A stretch of DNA of 64,000 nt from Lactobacillus xylocopicola (GCF_033096005.1 NZ_AP026803.1:974501-1038500); one strand, 5' to 3'; shown: positions 37,270 to 46,116, counted from the first letter of the stretch. The notes: generated from the letters alone by a model not told the origin. Numbers and translations are program-made.

Positions 37270-38107
37270 TTTGCCTCCTTGTTAGCCCAACCACTTGTTC
37301 CATCAATGCTTCCACCGTCAACGGCCCAACTCCTCCAGGAACCGGAGTAATATAGCTAGCCCGCTGGGCCACGTCAGCAAAATCAACGTCGCCAACTGTT
37401 TGGCCGTGGACCCGGTTAATCCCCACATCGACGACCACTGCCCCTTGCTTAACCATTCCAGCCTTAACCAGGCCTGGTTGACCGGCTGCTGAAACTAAAA
37501 TATCAGCATTTTTGGTATATTCACCTAAGTTCCTAGTCTTAGAATGCAAAATTGAAACAGTTGCATCACGCTCTAACAAGAGCGCAGCCAAGGGTTTACC
37601 CACAATACTACTACGCCCAATAATCACCACGTTTTTACCATGAAGATCAAGGTCATAATGGTCCAGCAGGGCCAGAATACCGTGTGCAGTAGCAGGTTCG
37701 ACAAAATGGTCGCCGCGCCATAAGCGGCCAACGTTACTGGGGGACAAACAATCCACGTCTTTTTCAGGGATAATCCGCCCCAGAGCTTCATTCAAGTTAA
37801 GCTGATGCGGAACTGGTAACTGAATCATTAGCGCATTAATACTTTTATCCGCGTTAAGCTGGTCGATTAACTTTACCACATTAGCCTGATCCACTTCCGC
37901 GGGCAGCTGGTAAAGCTTCTGCGTAATCCCTAGTTCAGCTGCTCGCCTTTTTTTAGTTTTCAAGTAAATCTTACTGCCTGGATCATTGCCAATGTTAATT
38001 ACACAAAGCGTGGGCTTAATCCCCTGCTGTTTTAACTTATTAACTTCTTCTTTAAGTTTAGCAGCTCGTTGACTAGCTAGCAACTTACCATTCAAGAGTT
38101 GGGCCAT
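37259..38107 (-). CDS. folD: Methylenetetrahydrofolate dehydrogenase/cyclohydrolase FolD
   Basis: Bifunctional enzyme interconverting 5,10-methylene-THF and 10-formyl-THF. The protein is 282 aa. The catalytic segment KIYLKTKKRRAAELGI contains Tyr and Lys. PVPHQLNLNEAL and the NADP-binding GRSSIVGKPLAALLL follow, and the end PVPGGVGPLTVEAL is typical. It supplies formyl groups for Fmt and purines. It lies 51 nt after nusB. Confidence 0.97.
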   Translation of the reverse strand: MAQLLNGKLLASQRAAKLKEEVNKLKQQGIKPTLCVINIGNDPGSKIYLKTKKRRAAELGITQKLYQLPAEVDQANVVKLIDQLNADKSINALMIQLPVPHQLNLNEALGRIIPEKDVDCLSPSNVGRLWRGDHFVEPATAHGILALLDHYDLDLHGKNVVIIGRSSIVGKPLAALLLERDATVSILHSKTRNLGEYTKNADILVSAAGQPGLVKAGMVKQGAVVVDVGINRVHGQTVGDVDFADVAQRASYITPVPGGVGPLTVEALMEQVVGLTRRQNGR

Positions 38108-38158
38108 TGCTCTTCATCCCTTTTCTATAAAAATAGTCGGCCTAAAGCCGACTACTTG

Positions 38159-38557
38159 TTATTTTGCGATAAAATTCGCTAAGATTCCATTAATAAAGGG
38201 TTTGTTCTTGGGGTCGGAAAATTCATCACACAGGTTCAAAGCCTCATTTATTGCTGCTCTAGGTTCAATTTCCTTGCTGTACTCAATCTCGTACAAGGCA
38301 ACTTCCAAAATAGCGAGTGAAATCTGATTAATGCGGTTGATCCGCCAATCTTTTTTTAAGTAACTGGCAAGCTGGCCCTTCAACTCATCTCGTTTTTCCA
38401 CGACACCTTCAATGACTGTCTTTGAATAAGCCGAGAGTTCTCTTAAGTTGAGGACGGCGACAATTTTCGTTTCAACTTCGGCAGGAGTCAGTTTAGGATT
38501 CTGATTAGCCAAAAAAGCCCCCTGCATTGCCACTCTACGACTTTCGTGTTGATTCAT
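38159..38557 (-). CDS. nusB: Transcription antitermination protein NusB
   Basis: Binds boxA RNA with NusE in rRNA antitermination. From the ATG at 38555-38557 the protein is 132 aa (MNQHESRRVAMQGAFLAN). Longer in-frame starts lie inside the upstream gene and add unrelated residues. The C-terminal half has the NusB core LAILEVALYEIEYSKEIEPRAAINEAL. It overlaps the 3' end of the Gls24-like gene by 23 nt. Confidence 0.95.
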   Translation of the reverse strand: MNQHESRRVAMQGAFLANQNPKLTPAEVETKIVAVLNLRELSAYSKTVIEGVVEKRDELKGQLASYLKKDWRINRINQISLAILEVALYEIEYSKEIEPRAAINEALNLCDEFSDPKNKPFINGILANFIAK

Positions 38558-38990
38558 TGCTACTCTTTTCATCAATGTCCGAAAATAGTTTTGAAGTACC
38601 ACTGCCATCTTCTTCATCTTCAGTAAATTCAAGCCCCACGACATGAACATTAATTTCCTTAAGAGTCAGGTCAGTCATCTGCAAAACCTGCTGTTTCAAA
38701 GACTTTTGCAAGTTCATGGCAATCTTAGGTACATAACCACCTGCAACTACACTGACATAGACATCTGCAATCAAGTTGCGGTCGTCATCAAGCTTGACCG
38801 TGACCCCGCGGCCCCGATCTTCACGCCCCAAGACGCGGTTAAGCCCTGATCTAACATCACCATGTAAGGCTGCAACGCCGTCTACTTTTTCGGCAGCAAT
38901 GCCCATAATAACTTCCAGAACACTTGAATCGATTTCGATCTCATCACCGTTATTTTGTCCATTTAAGACAATTTTTGAACTATCTGCCAT
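38535..38990 (-). CDS. Asp23/Gls24 family protein (YqhY type)
   Basis: Protein of 151 aa with the Asp23 core VLEVIMGIAAEKVDGVAALHG, followed by a variable loop and DVYVSVVAGGYVPKIAMNLQ. Its place between efp and nusB matches Bacillus yqhY, a gene tied genetically to acetyl-CoA carboxylase control. It has an acidic C-terminal tail (EDEEDGSG). This is the second family member in the window. Confidence 0.9.
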   Translation of the reverse strand: MADSSKIVLNGQNNGDEIEIDSSVLEVIMGIAAEKVDGVAALHGDVRSGLNRVLGREDRGRGVTVKLDDDRNLIADVYVSVVAGGYVPKIAMNLQKSLKQQVLQMTDLTLKEINVHVVGLEFTEDEEDGSGTSKLFSDIDEKSSNESTRKS

Positions 38991-39010
38991 TTTATTTAAC
39001 CTCGTAAAAA

Positions 39011-39580
39011 CTACTTATTTGCACGGGATACGTATGAACCATCGACCGTATTAACAATTAACACGTCACCTTCATTAATGAAGAAGGGTACGTTGACTAC
39101 CAAGCCAGTTTCCATTGTTGCAGGCTTACCACCGCCTGAAGACGTATCGCCCTTAATATTGGGCTCTGTTTTTGTAACTGATAACTCAACCGTGTTGGGT
39201 AATTGCACACCCAAGGTTTTGCCCTCATGCATGATGACACTGACATCCATATTTTCCTTCAAGAACTTAGCTTCATCCTTTATCTGGTCATTTGGAATAG
39301 CCAATTGGTCATAAGTTGCAGTATCCATGAAAACATAGCTAGCGCCATCGTTATATAAGTACTGCATCCCCTTTGTTTCAATTTCCGCAGTCTCGACCTT
39401 GGCAGTTGACCTAAAGGTATATTCTTGAACTGCCCCGGAGTTCAAACTCTTGAGCTTAGAACGAACAAAAGCACTCCCCTTACCAGGCTTAACGTGTTGA
39501 AATTCAACTATTCGCCACAAGTCATTGTTATGCTTGATGGTTAGACCATTCTTAAATTCATTAACTGAAATCATTGTCAT
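39011..39580 (-). CDS. efp: Elongation factor P
   Basis: Translation factor that rescues ribosomes stalled at polyproline. From the ATG at 39578-39580 the protein is 189 aa ([15 protein letters not shown]), with GAGG 8 nt upstream. Longer in-frame starts have no ribosome site. The loop K-P-G-K-G carries the usually modified Lys34. The KOW-like N-domain and two OB domains are complete; the end is [19 protein letters not shown]. The stop is followed 20 nt later by the Gls24-like gene. Confidence 0.96.
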   Translation of the reverse strand: MTMISVNEFKNGLTIKHNNDLWRIVEFQHVKPGKGSAFVRSKLKSLNSGAVQEYTFRSTAKVETAEIETKGMQYLYNDGASYVFMDTATYDQLAIPNDQIKDEAKFLKENMDVSVIMHEGKTLGVQLPNTVELSVTKTEPNIKGDTSSGGGKPATMETGLVVNVPFFINEGDVLIVNTVDGSYVSRANK

Positions 39581-39652
39581 CTTAAGTACCTCATCTCCAT
39601 AGTAATATCTTACCAATTCATACGTGATTTTACTATCAATAATATTTAACTT

Positions 39653-40762
39653 TTATAAAGAAATTAACTCGTCCTTGGGCAAACTTGAAAGTGTTTCGGG
39701 AGTTTGATCGTGAACCAAGATATCATCTTCAATTCTGACCCCGCCCTGGCCCGGCAAGTAAATTCCGGGCTCAACGGTATGAACCATATTGTTCACCAGT
39801 TCTTGCTTACCAAAAGGCAGTGCTGGTTGACACAATTCGTGAATCTCTAAGCCGATACCATGACCAATACCATGACCGAAGTATTGGCCGTAGCCTTGTT
39901 CGGTGATGTAATCCCGCGCGGCCTGGTCGACATCGCGACCACAGTTACCCACTACTGCAGCGGCAATTCCCCGTCGCTGCGCCTCATGCACAATATCATA
40001 AATTTGCTGCATTTTACGGTCTACTTTTCCGACCGCCACTGTCCGCGTGATGTCAGCTGCATAGCCGTGATAGAAGGCCCCAAAGTCGACAACTACCAGA
40101 TCGCCGTCTGCAATCATTTTGTCACTGGCAACCCCATGGGCCCAAGCCGAGCGGACCCCAGAGGCAATAATCGTGTCAAAGCTGGGGCCATCGCCACCAT
40201 TGATCTTAAACAAGTAATCCAGTTTGGCACCAATATTGCGTTCTACTGCACCCGGCTTAATTAGGGGCAAGATTTCATTGAAACTATCCATTGAAATGTC
40301 GATTGCCCGCCGTAACGTTGCTAGTTCCAGGTCATCCTTGACGTTGCGCACCTGCTCAACCAGTTCTTCAGATAATTCAAATTCAATCTGCGGATTCAGT
40401 TTTTGTAAATGCGTGAATTCCACTGCAGAGACAAATTCGCCTTCAACTAGAACCTTCTTCAAACCAGCCGCTTGTAACTGCCTGGTGATTTCGGCATCTT
40501 GATCTGATTGCTTCATAATCACGCTCAGTTCACCAGGTGCTTCAGCCTTAATCTGACCAGCAAAGCGCGAATCAGACAGTAATATCCGATCACCCCTGAC
40601 CGTCAAAATCAACTGCGCTTCTTCACCAGTAAAATTAGTCAAGTACCGGTAATTCGCCTGGTTAAAAATAAGCAGGCCGTCTGCACCGCGTTCTTTGATC
40701 AATCCACTTACTTTATTAATCCGTCTATTTAAAAGTGTTAATAGCTCGTCTTGCTCTTCCAT
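39653..40762 (-). CDS. pepP: Xaa-Pro aminopeptidase family metallopeptidase (M24)
   Basis: Peptidase of the pita-bread fold that removes N-terminal residues before proline, or splits Xaa-Pro dipeptides. The protein is 369 aa. The N-terminal creatinase-like domain (residues 1-135) is followed by the M24 catalytic domain with metal ligands in VVDFGAFYHGYAADITRT, GHGIGHGIGLEIHE, HTVEPGIYL and GVRIEDD. It lies next to efp, as in Bacillus yqhT-efp. The assignment to PepP rather than PepQ is uncertain. With PepX and Opp it belongs to the peptide nutrition set of the window. Confidence 0.9.
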   Translation of the reverse strand: MEEQDELLTLLNRRINKVSGLIKERGADGLLIFNQANYRYLTNFTGEEAQLILTVRGDRILLSDSRFAGQIKAEAPGELSVIMKQSDQDAEITRQLQAAGLKKVLVEGEFVSAVEFTHLQKLNPQIEFELSEELVEQVRNVKDDLELATLRRAIDISMDSFNEILPLIKPGAVERNIGAKLDYLFKINGGDGPSFDTIIASGVRSAWAHGVASDKMIADGDLVVVDFGAFYHGYAADITRTVAVGKVDRKMQQIYDIVHEAQRRGIAAAVVGNCGRDVDQAARDYITEQGYGQYFGHGIGHGIGLEIHELCQPALPFGKQELVNNMVHTVEPGIYLPGQGGVRIEDDILVHDQTPETLSSLPKDELISL

Positions 40763-40861
40763 AGCGAACCCTCCTTTTATTGGGCATACATGTCTTTATT
40801 TTACCGCTAAAGCTCTTCACTCGCTTGTTTATTTAACAATTACTGGCCAAAAGTAAAAAAC

Positions 40862-40895
40862 AAAAAAGACGAGAAGCGTATGCTTTTCGTCTTCT
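40862..40895 (-). terminator. Intrinsic terminator of rplU-rpmA
   Basis: Minus-strand arms AAGACGAAAAGC and GCTTCTCGTCTT with one internal mismatch, loop ATAC, then T6. Confidence 0.85.
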
Positions 40896-40908
40896 TAGCA
40901 GAACTAAC

Positions 40909-41205
40909 TTACTTAGCTTCTTCGACTGGGATAACAGAAACTTGCTTTCTGTACTTGTCCTTGCGTTCAAATTTGACAACGCCGTTCACTAATGCAAACA
41001 AAGTGTCGTCACCGCCCCGGCCAACATTCTTGCCCGGGTGAATTTTAGTACCGCGTTGACGGTAGATAATCGTGCCGGCATGAATTGTTTGACCATCAGC
41101 AGCCTTGGCGCCCAGACGGCGACCAGCTGAATCACGACCATTGGCAGTAGAACCGCCCCCCTTATGGTGGGCAAATAATTTAAGATTTAAAATATTCATC
41201 ATCAT
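40909..41205 (-). CDS. rpmA: 50S ribosomal protein L27 with cleavable N-terminal extension
   Basis: Large-subunit protein near the peptidyl transferase centre, 98 aa. The first residues [11 protein letters not shown] form the Firmicute extension that the protease Prp removes before the mature [15 protein letters not shown]. The L27 core [26 protein letters not shown] is complete. It lies 7 nt after rplU. The prp gene that usually separates rplU and rpmA is absent here, although its cleavage site is present. Confidence 0.96.
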   Translation of the reverse strand: MMMNILNLKLFAHHKGGGSTANGRDSAGRRLGAKAADGQTIHAGTIIYRQRGTKIHPGKNVGRGGDDTLFALVNGVVKFERKDKYRKQVSVIPVEEAK

Positions 41206-41212
41206 TTCACCT

Positions 41213-41527
41213 CTAGCTTAATTCAATCTTTTCAACAGCAACCTTGGTATAAGGTTGACGGTGACCATATTTTGAATGTGAGTGCTTCTTGGGCTTGTAC
41301 TTGAAAGTAACAACTTTCTTTTCCTTGCCTTGTTTTTCAACCTTGGCAACAACCTTAGCACCCTTAACTAATGGTGTACCAACTTTAACGTCCTTACCAT
41401 CAGAAGCCAGGATTACCTCGTCAAAGGTGACTTCCTGGCCTTCTTCAACGTCAAGCTTTTCAACAAAAACACTATCGCCTTCAGCAACCTTGTATTGCTT
41501 ACCACCGGTTTTAATGATTGCGTACAT
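41213..41527 (-). CDS. rplU: 50S ribosomal protein L21
   Basis: Large-subunit protein, 104 aa. It starts [18 protein letters not shown] and ends [13 protein letters not shown], both family hallmarks, with the basic section [16 protein letters not shown]. It is the first gene of a two-gene operon with its own promoter and a structured leader of about 110 nt that probably acts in autoregulation. Confidence 0.97.
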   Translation of the reverse strand: MYAIIKTGGKQYKVAEGDSVFVEKLDVEEGQEVTFDEVILASDGKDVKVGTPLVKGAKVVAKVEKQGKEKKVVTFKYKPKKHSHSKYGHRQPYTKVAVEKIELS

Positions 41528-41638
41528 TTACTACCCTCCAAAAAATACTTAGACTCGCCAAGTGGGGTGCTTTTTAGTAAAAAGACTTCTTACCCCAAAC
41601 TGTGCGGTTGCAGATGTGGAGGTCTCCACAAATACAAC
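41528..41638 (-). promoter_or_regulatory. Structured 5' leader of rplU-rpmA (L21 leader type)
   Basis: The transcript leader contains a perfect 7-bp hairpin, TGTGGAG/CTCCACA (about 41616-41631). A second stem pairs GGGGT with ACCCC around a 23-nt section. It sits where the L21 ribosomal leader is known in Firmicutes. The match to that RNA family is by position and general structure, not by covariance model. Confidence 0.6.
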
Positions 41639-41644
41639 TACTTC

Positions 41645-41673
41645 ATAATACTACTGCTCAACCAATTTAGCAA
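41645..41673 (-). promoter_or_regulatory. Promoter of rplU-rpmA
   Basis: Minus strand: TTGCTA (41668-41673), 17-bp spacer, TATTAT (41645-41650). Transcription would start near 41638. Confidence 0.75.
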
Positions 41674-41708
41674 TAAAAAAAGTACCATTACAGTACTTGC
41701 GCTTTTTT
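41674..41708 (-). terminator. Intrinsic terminator of the YitT gene
   Basis: Minus-strand arms AAGTAC and GTACTT, loop TGTAATG, then T7. The rplU -35 element begins directly after the T tract. Confidence 0.75.
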
Positions 41709-42541
41709 TAGATTTGCCACTTACCGCCGTGAACCTTGGCGATGTTTTCGGTAACAATAAAGGCCTCTGCGTCAATTGCCCGAGCTTTGGCAACCAGCTG
41801 ACCGTATTCATTAGTGTCAACTACAATAACCAATTGCTGCATGTCCTTGTCGCTATATCCACCAACCACATTATAAACAGTCAATCCATCGTAATCATTT
41901 TGGAGCATGTCCCGAATTTCATCAAGCTTGCGATTACTCATAATCCGCACCTGGTACTTCTTGTCAAAGCCGGTTTCCGTGTAGCGCATCGTAATTGTGG
42001 TAATTACTTGGGAAAAGGCTGCTAACAGAAAAGCTTCAGTACCATCTACAAAAAGGTTCAAAACAATAATTGAAAGGTCAATCACCATTAGGGACAAGGC
42101 TGGTTCGACATAAAAATATTTTTTGATAATTAGCGGCGGAATTGTGGTACCGCCGGCTGAGGCGTTAATGCGGTATAGCATAGAGACTCCGACCCCCATC
42201 AAAACACCGCCGTAAATCACGGCCAGGACGTTGTTGGAAGTCAATTTAAAGCTGGGCGTAATGGCCATTAGCGCCGGCAAAAGCATGCTGCCTAAAGCCA
42301 CCTTTTTGAGTGTTTCTTTACCCAAAAATATTACGGCCAGTGCCAGAATCAGGGCATTAACCACAAAGACGGTCAAAGAGCGATTAATACCCCAAACGGC
42401 ATCAACTAGAATGGAAATTCCCGTCGAACCTCCTGCCGCAATGTTGATTGGCGCGTAAAAAAAGTTGATTGCAATGGCAATTATTTCCAGGCCTGCCAGA
42501 AAAAATAGCCAATATTGCCAAGTGTGTTTTTGTGTCTTCAT
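41708..42541 (-). CDS. YitT family membrane protein
   Basis: Protein of 277 aa. The N-terminal half holds five membrane segments of the YitT/DUF161 type (FFYAPINIAAGGSTGISILVD and GVSMLYRINASAGGTTIPPL are conserved). The C-terminal soluble DUF2179 domain (about residues 215-277) ends AFIVTENIAKVHGGKWQ. Transport function is often proposed but not known. It is transcribed alone between its own promoter and terminator. Confidence 0.9.
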   Translation of the reverse strand: MKTQKHTWQYWLFFLAGLEIIAIAINFFYAPINIAAGGSTGISILVDAVWGINRSLTVFVVNALILALAVIFLGKETLKKVALGSMLLPALMAITPSFKLTSNNVLAVIYGGVLMGVGVSMLYRINASAGGTTIPPLIIKKYFYVEPALSLMVIDLSIIVLNLFVDGTEAFLLAAFSQVITTITMRYTETGFDKKYQVRIMSNRKLDEIRDMLQNDYDGLTVYNVVGGYSDKDMQQLVIVVDTNEYGQLVAKARAIDAEAFIVTENIAKVHGGKWQI

Positions 42542-42572
42542 CTCATCTTCCTTTCATTAAAATGTTATCTTT

Positions 42573-42602
42573 ATTGTACTAAAAAATAACAAATTTACTC
42601 AA
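42573..42602 (-). promoter_or_regulatory. Promoter of the YitT gene
   Basis: Minus strand: TTGAGT (42597-42602), 18-bp spacer, TACAAT (42573-42578). AAAGGAAG is the ribosome site. Confidence 0.65.
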
Positions 42603-42630
42603 GGAATATGCAAGGGTATAACCTTTTCTT

Positions 42631-42671
42631 AAGGGTTACGGCTGACCCCAATTTAATAATTAGTAACCCTT
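42631..42671. repeat. Inverted repeat between the DUF2325 and YitT genes
   Basis: AAGGGTTAC at 42631-42639 and its exact complement GTAACCCTT at 42663-42671 enclose 23 bp. There is no T tract on either side, so it is not a normal terminator. It lies just upstream of the YitT promoter. Confidence 0.6.
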
Positions 42672-42688
42672 ACCGCCTCCGTTTAGCA

Positions 42689-44014
42689 TTAGTGCGCAAG
42701 CCTGCGGTAATCAATAGTCTGATTGCCCTCGTAGGCAGGCAGGCCCTTTTCAGCACGGTATAAGGCCCGTTCAAAGGCTTGATAACCTTTGCTAGAACTG
42801 ACGGCAAACTTAATATTGTATTTGCTAGCATATTCGCTAATATTCCACGTACTATCGTGTGCGGCAAAGGCTGTTACCAAAATGACGATATCCAAATCCT
42901 TAAGCTGTTGTTCAATTACCTTCCGCTTGCCTTGGAAGGCATCAATTGCAAACGGAAGACCATGATACCGCCTAACCACACCCTCTAGTATCGCTTCATT
43001 TTGATTGTTGCCAACGGCAATCCCTACCCGCTGATAATGCAAATCCAGATCTAAGCGCGGCAGTTCTTCAAGTTGCCGATCCTGCTTAGCTTTTTTCTTG
43101 AGGGGGCGAGCTGCTCGCTCAGCCTGCTCAACCTGGTAAACCCAGCGTATCCGAACAGCCGCTGCGGGATTCTTTTTGATCCGAACATCACCATCGTACC
43201 AGGCCAAGTCAACAATTGAACCATCGCTAAGACCCGGTCCACCTTCTTGATACCAGCTCGCATCAACTGGTAAAAGCACTGACTTACCGCGAATTCTTAG
43301 CTTTTCGCCCTTGACATTGCGACTAATTGCCAAGTGTCCTGCGCGCCCCTGAACCACGGCATACTTAAACGTAGAAATTTGATCGACTTCCATGCTAGCA
43401 AGCTGGCGATGTCCGACCACCCGCAAAATTTCTGCTTCATAGCCGGGACTGCTGGCCGGGACTGCTTCCACAATATCGCCACTGCTTAAATTTAGGGCAT
43501 GAATTTGACTCTCTGCCAAAGTATATACCCGCCGGTTGCCAGTATTAATTAGGTCACAACCAGACAAAAGCCGAATAACCGTGTACCGTTTGCCCTTGCG
43601 ATAGTCACGGCGAGGCGGCTTAGTTACCTGCAAGGCCTGTTCAAAGATTTTTCGGTTAGTTGTTTCCTGGCTAGTCTTAGCCGCACGTAGTGCTTCTTCC
43701 AGTTTGGTCAGATTTTGCCGCCAAGTTGACTCGCTCTCAGGTGCCTGCATTAGTTGATGAAGTGCCCTAATAGCAACATTTTGAGCTGACGCATCAGCTG
43801 GATTTTGGACTAGCTTGGTAAGACTAGTTAATAAATGATTGAGTTGCGCCTGGTCTACCCTGATTTCTGGTGACCGGTTAGCCGCCGTTGCACCACTTTC
43901 ATCGTCGGCTAGCCCTAATAACAGTTTAATAGCCGCCAGGCCGTTACGCAGACTGCGATCATCTCCTGTCGTTCGCTCTAGAATTTGCTTTAAGTGATTA
44001 CGATAATCAAACAT
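42689..44014 (-). CDS. DUF2325 domain protein of unknown function
   Basis: Protein of 441 aa from the ATG at 44012-44014, which has GGAG 5 nt upstream; a longer in-frame start is poorer. The N-terminal 130 aa are helical. A basic middle section follows (PPRRDYRKGKRYTVIRLL), then a region that looks like small beta barrels. A C-terminal DUF2325 domain (residues about 345-435: VGIAVGNNQNEAILEGV ... FAVSSSKGYQAFERALYRA) completes it. Function is unknown. The basic middle suggests nucleic acid contact, which is speculation. It lies 88 nt after the DUF2207 gene, separated by a terminator. Confidence 0.82.
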   Translation of the reverse strand: MFDYRNHLKQILERTTGDDRSLRNGLAAIKLLLGLADDESGATAANRSPEIRVDQAQLNHLLTSLTKLVQNPADASAQNVAIRALHQLMQAPESESTWRQNLTKLEEALRAAKTSQETTNRKIFEQALQVTKPPRRDYRKGKRYTVIRLLSGCDLINTGNRRVYTLAESQIHALNLSSGDIVEAVPASSPGYEAEILRVVGHRQLASMEVDQISTFKYAVVQGRAGHLAISRNVKGEKLRIRGKSVLLPVDASWYQEGGPGLSDGSIVDLAWYDGDVRIKKNPAAAVRIRWVYQVEQAERAARPLKKKAKQDRQLEELPRLDLDLHYQRVGIAVGNNQNEAILEGVVRRYHGLPFAIDAFQGKRKVIEQQLKDLDIVILVTAFAAHDSTWNISEYASKYNIKFAVSSSKGYQAFERALYRAEKGLPAYEGNQTIDYRRLAH

Positions 44015-44054
44015 CTTGTCTCCTAGCCCCTCAACCGTTTTACTTAGTATAGCA

Positions 44055-44084
44055 ATAAAAAAGCCTGGCACAAAGCCAGACCGT
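44055..44084 (-). terminator. Intrinsic terminator of the DUF2207 gene
   Basis: Minus-strand arms GTCTGGC and GCCAGGC, loop TTTGT, then T6. Confidence 0.9.
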
Positions 44085-44102
44085 ACTTTTCACTTATTTA
44101 GG

Positions 44103-45890
44103 TTAAAAGGCGCCTCCGCCAGAGCCACCTCCAAAACCACCGGATGAACCACCCGAAAAACCGCCAGATGATCCCCCAGCAGCAGAAGACCCGGTTGCCA
44201 CCCCTGATAAAAAGCTAGTATTAAAGCTCTCCGCAAAACTCTCCTGACCAGTATTGTAATATAGCCAGCGATCATTGTAGAAAGTGCTTTGTGCTAATTC
44301 TTGATCCGTAAACTCAACCTTCATTTCCTTGATTACCTTAGTTGCTAGGCCAAAGGTCACAGCGTAGGGCATAATGTCTTCCCAGAGCATGAGGTCACCA
44401 ACATCACGCATATTGAAGCGCCCAATGTCCTGTAACATGTGCTTAAAGCCGCGCACCTTGTTGGTCTCGTCTGCACCTTCTGCAGTATAGATACCAATGC
44501 GCTTGGAACCGACCACTAAGCTGATAATACCCAAGACAAGGATTAGCCCTTCACCTAAAACCACTGGCCCAACAAACCGTTTGAACAACATTATTGCCAG
44601 GAGAGTTGTGCTAAAACTGATACAAAGAGCAATGATAATTTTAGCTTTGAACTTGATAGCCAGCTCAACCTGAGTTAAAGAAAGCAGGCCGCGATCAGCG
44701 ACGTCATTGTACGCGTATTTGGCCCAAATATCGAAACTTTTACCTAGTTGCTTGCCATGATAATGCTTCAACTGGTCAGTAGTAAAGGATTTACCATCTC
44801 CCAAACTATTGAAAAGAGTATCGAGGAGTGGATCTTCTTTAGTTATTTCGCCTTTTAACAAAGTAATCCGATAGAATGTCTTACGTCCTACTTGGTAATC
44901 TTCAATTTTGATTTTCTTTTGCACGGCGAGCTCCAGCAAGTAGGCGGTAAAGGCGCGACTATCAGGTTCTGCACCCCGGTCCAGGACTTGAGCAGAAACT
45001 GGATCAACTTGCGGCAATTCATAATTATGGGGAAGTAAGGCTGGATTGGTCGGTTTAAAGCCCTGTTGTTTAGCCGCAAAACCTACAAAGATGGCCCGTA
45101 GACCGCTGATTAAGCTAATTGCCAGGAGGCCAAAGTAAAAGATATTGTCACGCCACCGTTTGTGGTTGGCCTCGCGAGCAAGTTTGGCTTCTTGATCCAG
45201 GACATATTGCCGGTGATCCTCGTTAACTACCCGCTGGTTACCAGCCGTAACACTGATTGGAAAGATTGTGTGAACCTCCACCCCGGTATGTCCGTCAAGG
45301 TTGTCTACAGTCATCACAATTTGGCCTTTTTTAGGTAAGACCTTAATCTTACCGGTAAGCGGGCCATGAGCCCAAGCCTTCAGCCCCTTAACTGGCCCCG
45401 GAAAAAGCACCTTGGCTTCAACGTGCTTTATGTTTGTGTCCCAGCCATTACCAATAATCATAAAGTTCAACTCAGCCGTATCACGAAAATTAGTAACAGC
45501 GCGCTTAATCGTGTATTTATAGGTAACCGTCAAGCTGTTGCCCTTGCTTACTGCGTGGTAGACCTTAAAACGATAGCCCTCATTAGAGCGCTCAATCGTA
45601 TATTTCTGGGCGGGCCTGCTTGCTTCATTATTGTCTTGGACCAGCACGCGGTCATTAGCAATGGTCTGGCCTACTCCCAGGTTTTGCTTATAGTAGACTC
45701 CGCGGGCGTTATCATTAAACTTATAAGTAATCTGCCGCTTCATCGTGAGCGAACCATCATTGTTGACTTGGGCAATTGCCACGTTGTTTTCAAGGTCATA
45801 ATCAACCTCGGCTCGAACTGGCTGACTATGGACTAAAACAGCTACGAATACAGCTAGTAGCGGCAACATTTTTAGAATTTTTCGTTTCAT
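44103..45890 (-). CDS. DUF2207 family membrane protein with Gly/Ser-rich tail
   Basis: Protein of 595 aa from the ATG at 45888-45890, with GGTGG 7 nt upstream; this start gives a clean signal peptide (MKRKILKMLPLLAVFVAVLV, cleavage after RA near residue 28). An extracellular beta-rich DUF2207 domain is followed by membrane segments near residues 245-270 and 440-490. A cytoplasmic C-terminal domain and a final low-complexity tail of Gly, Ser and Phe end in GGGAF. Function is not known. A minus-strand TATAAT lies at 45925-45930, without a convincing -35. It is monocistronic. Confidence 0.85.
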   Translation of the reverse strand: MKRKILKMLPLLAVFVAVLVHSQPVRAEVDYDLENNVAIAQVNNDGSLTMKRQITYKFNDNARGVYYKQNLGVGQTIANDRVLVQDNNEASRPAQKYTIERSNEGYRFKVYHAVSKGNSLTVTYKYTIKRAVTNFRDTAELNFMIIGNGWDTNIKHVEAKVLFPGPVKGLKAWAHGPLTGKIKVLPKKGQIVMTVDNLDGHTGVEVHTIFPISVTAGNQRVVNEDHRQYVLDQEAKLAREANHKRWRDNIFYFGLLAISLISGLRAIFVGFAAKQQGFKPTNPALLPHNYELPQVDPVSAQVLDRGAEPDSRAFTAYLLELAVQKKIKIEDYQVGRKTFYRITLLKGEITKEDPLLDTLFNSLGDGKSFTTDQLKHYHGKQLGKSFDIWAKYAYNDVADRGLLSLTQVELAIKFKAKIIIALCISFSTTLLAIMLFKRFVGPVVLGEGLILVLGIISLVVGSKRIGIYTAEGADETNKVRGFKHMLQDIGRFNMRDVGDLMLWEDIMPYAVTFGLATKVIKEMKVEFTDQELAQSTFYNDRWLYYNTGQESFAESFNTSFLSGVATGSSAAGGSSGGFSGGSSGGFGGGSGGGAF

Positions 45891-46087
45891 ATATTTTCCA
45901 CCATCAATATAGTAATTTACTCTAATTATACAGATTATCTGCTGAAAAGACATAAAAATCTTTGTTCTACATACGCTAACATACCTAACACAATCATCCA
46001 TATACATTTATATGATTAGTTGCATTTTTAAAAAAGTTACTTCCTCTAGCTGACCATTGGAGAATTGACTGACAACAAAACTTTTGA

Positions 46088-46116
46088 TTGCAATTGGCTT
46101 GAATCTTTTCTATAAT
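46088..46116 (+). promoter_or_regulatory. Promoter of tRNA-Arg
   Basis: TTGCAA (46088-46093), 17-bp spacer, TATAAT (46111-46116), about 37 bp before the mature tRNA. Confidence 0.75.

Noticed and set aside
38558..38650. Longer NusB starting at 38650
   Set aside because: The extra residues are read from inside the Gls24-like gene and do not resemble NusB; MNQHESRRVAMQ is the usual beginning.
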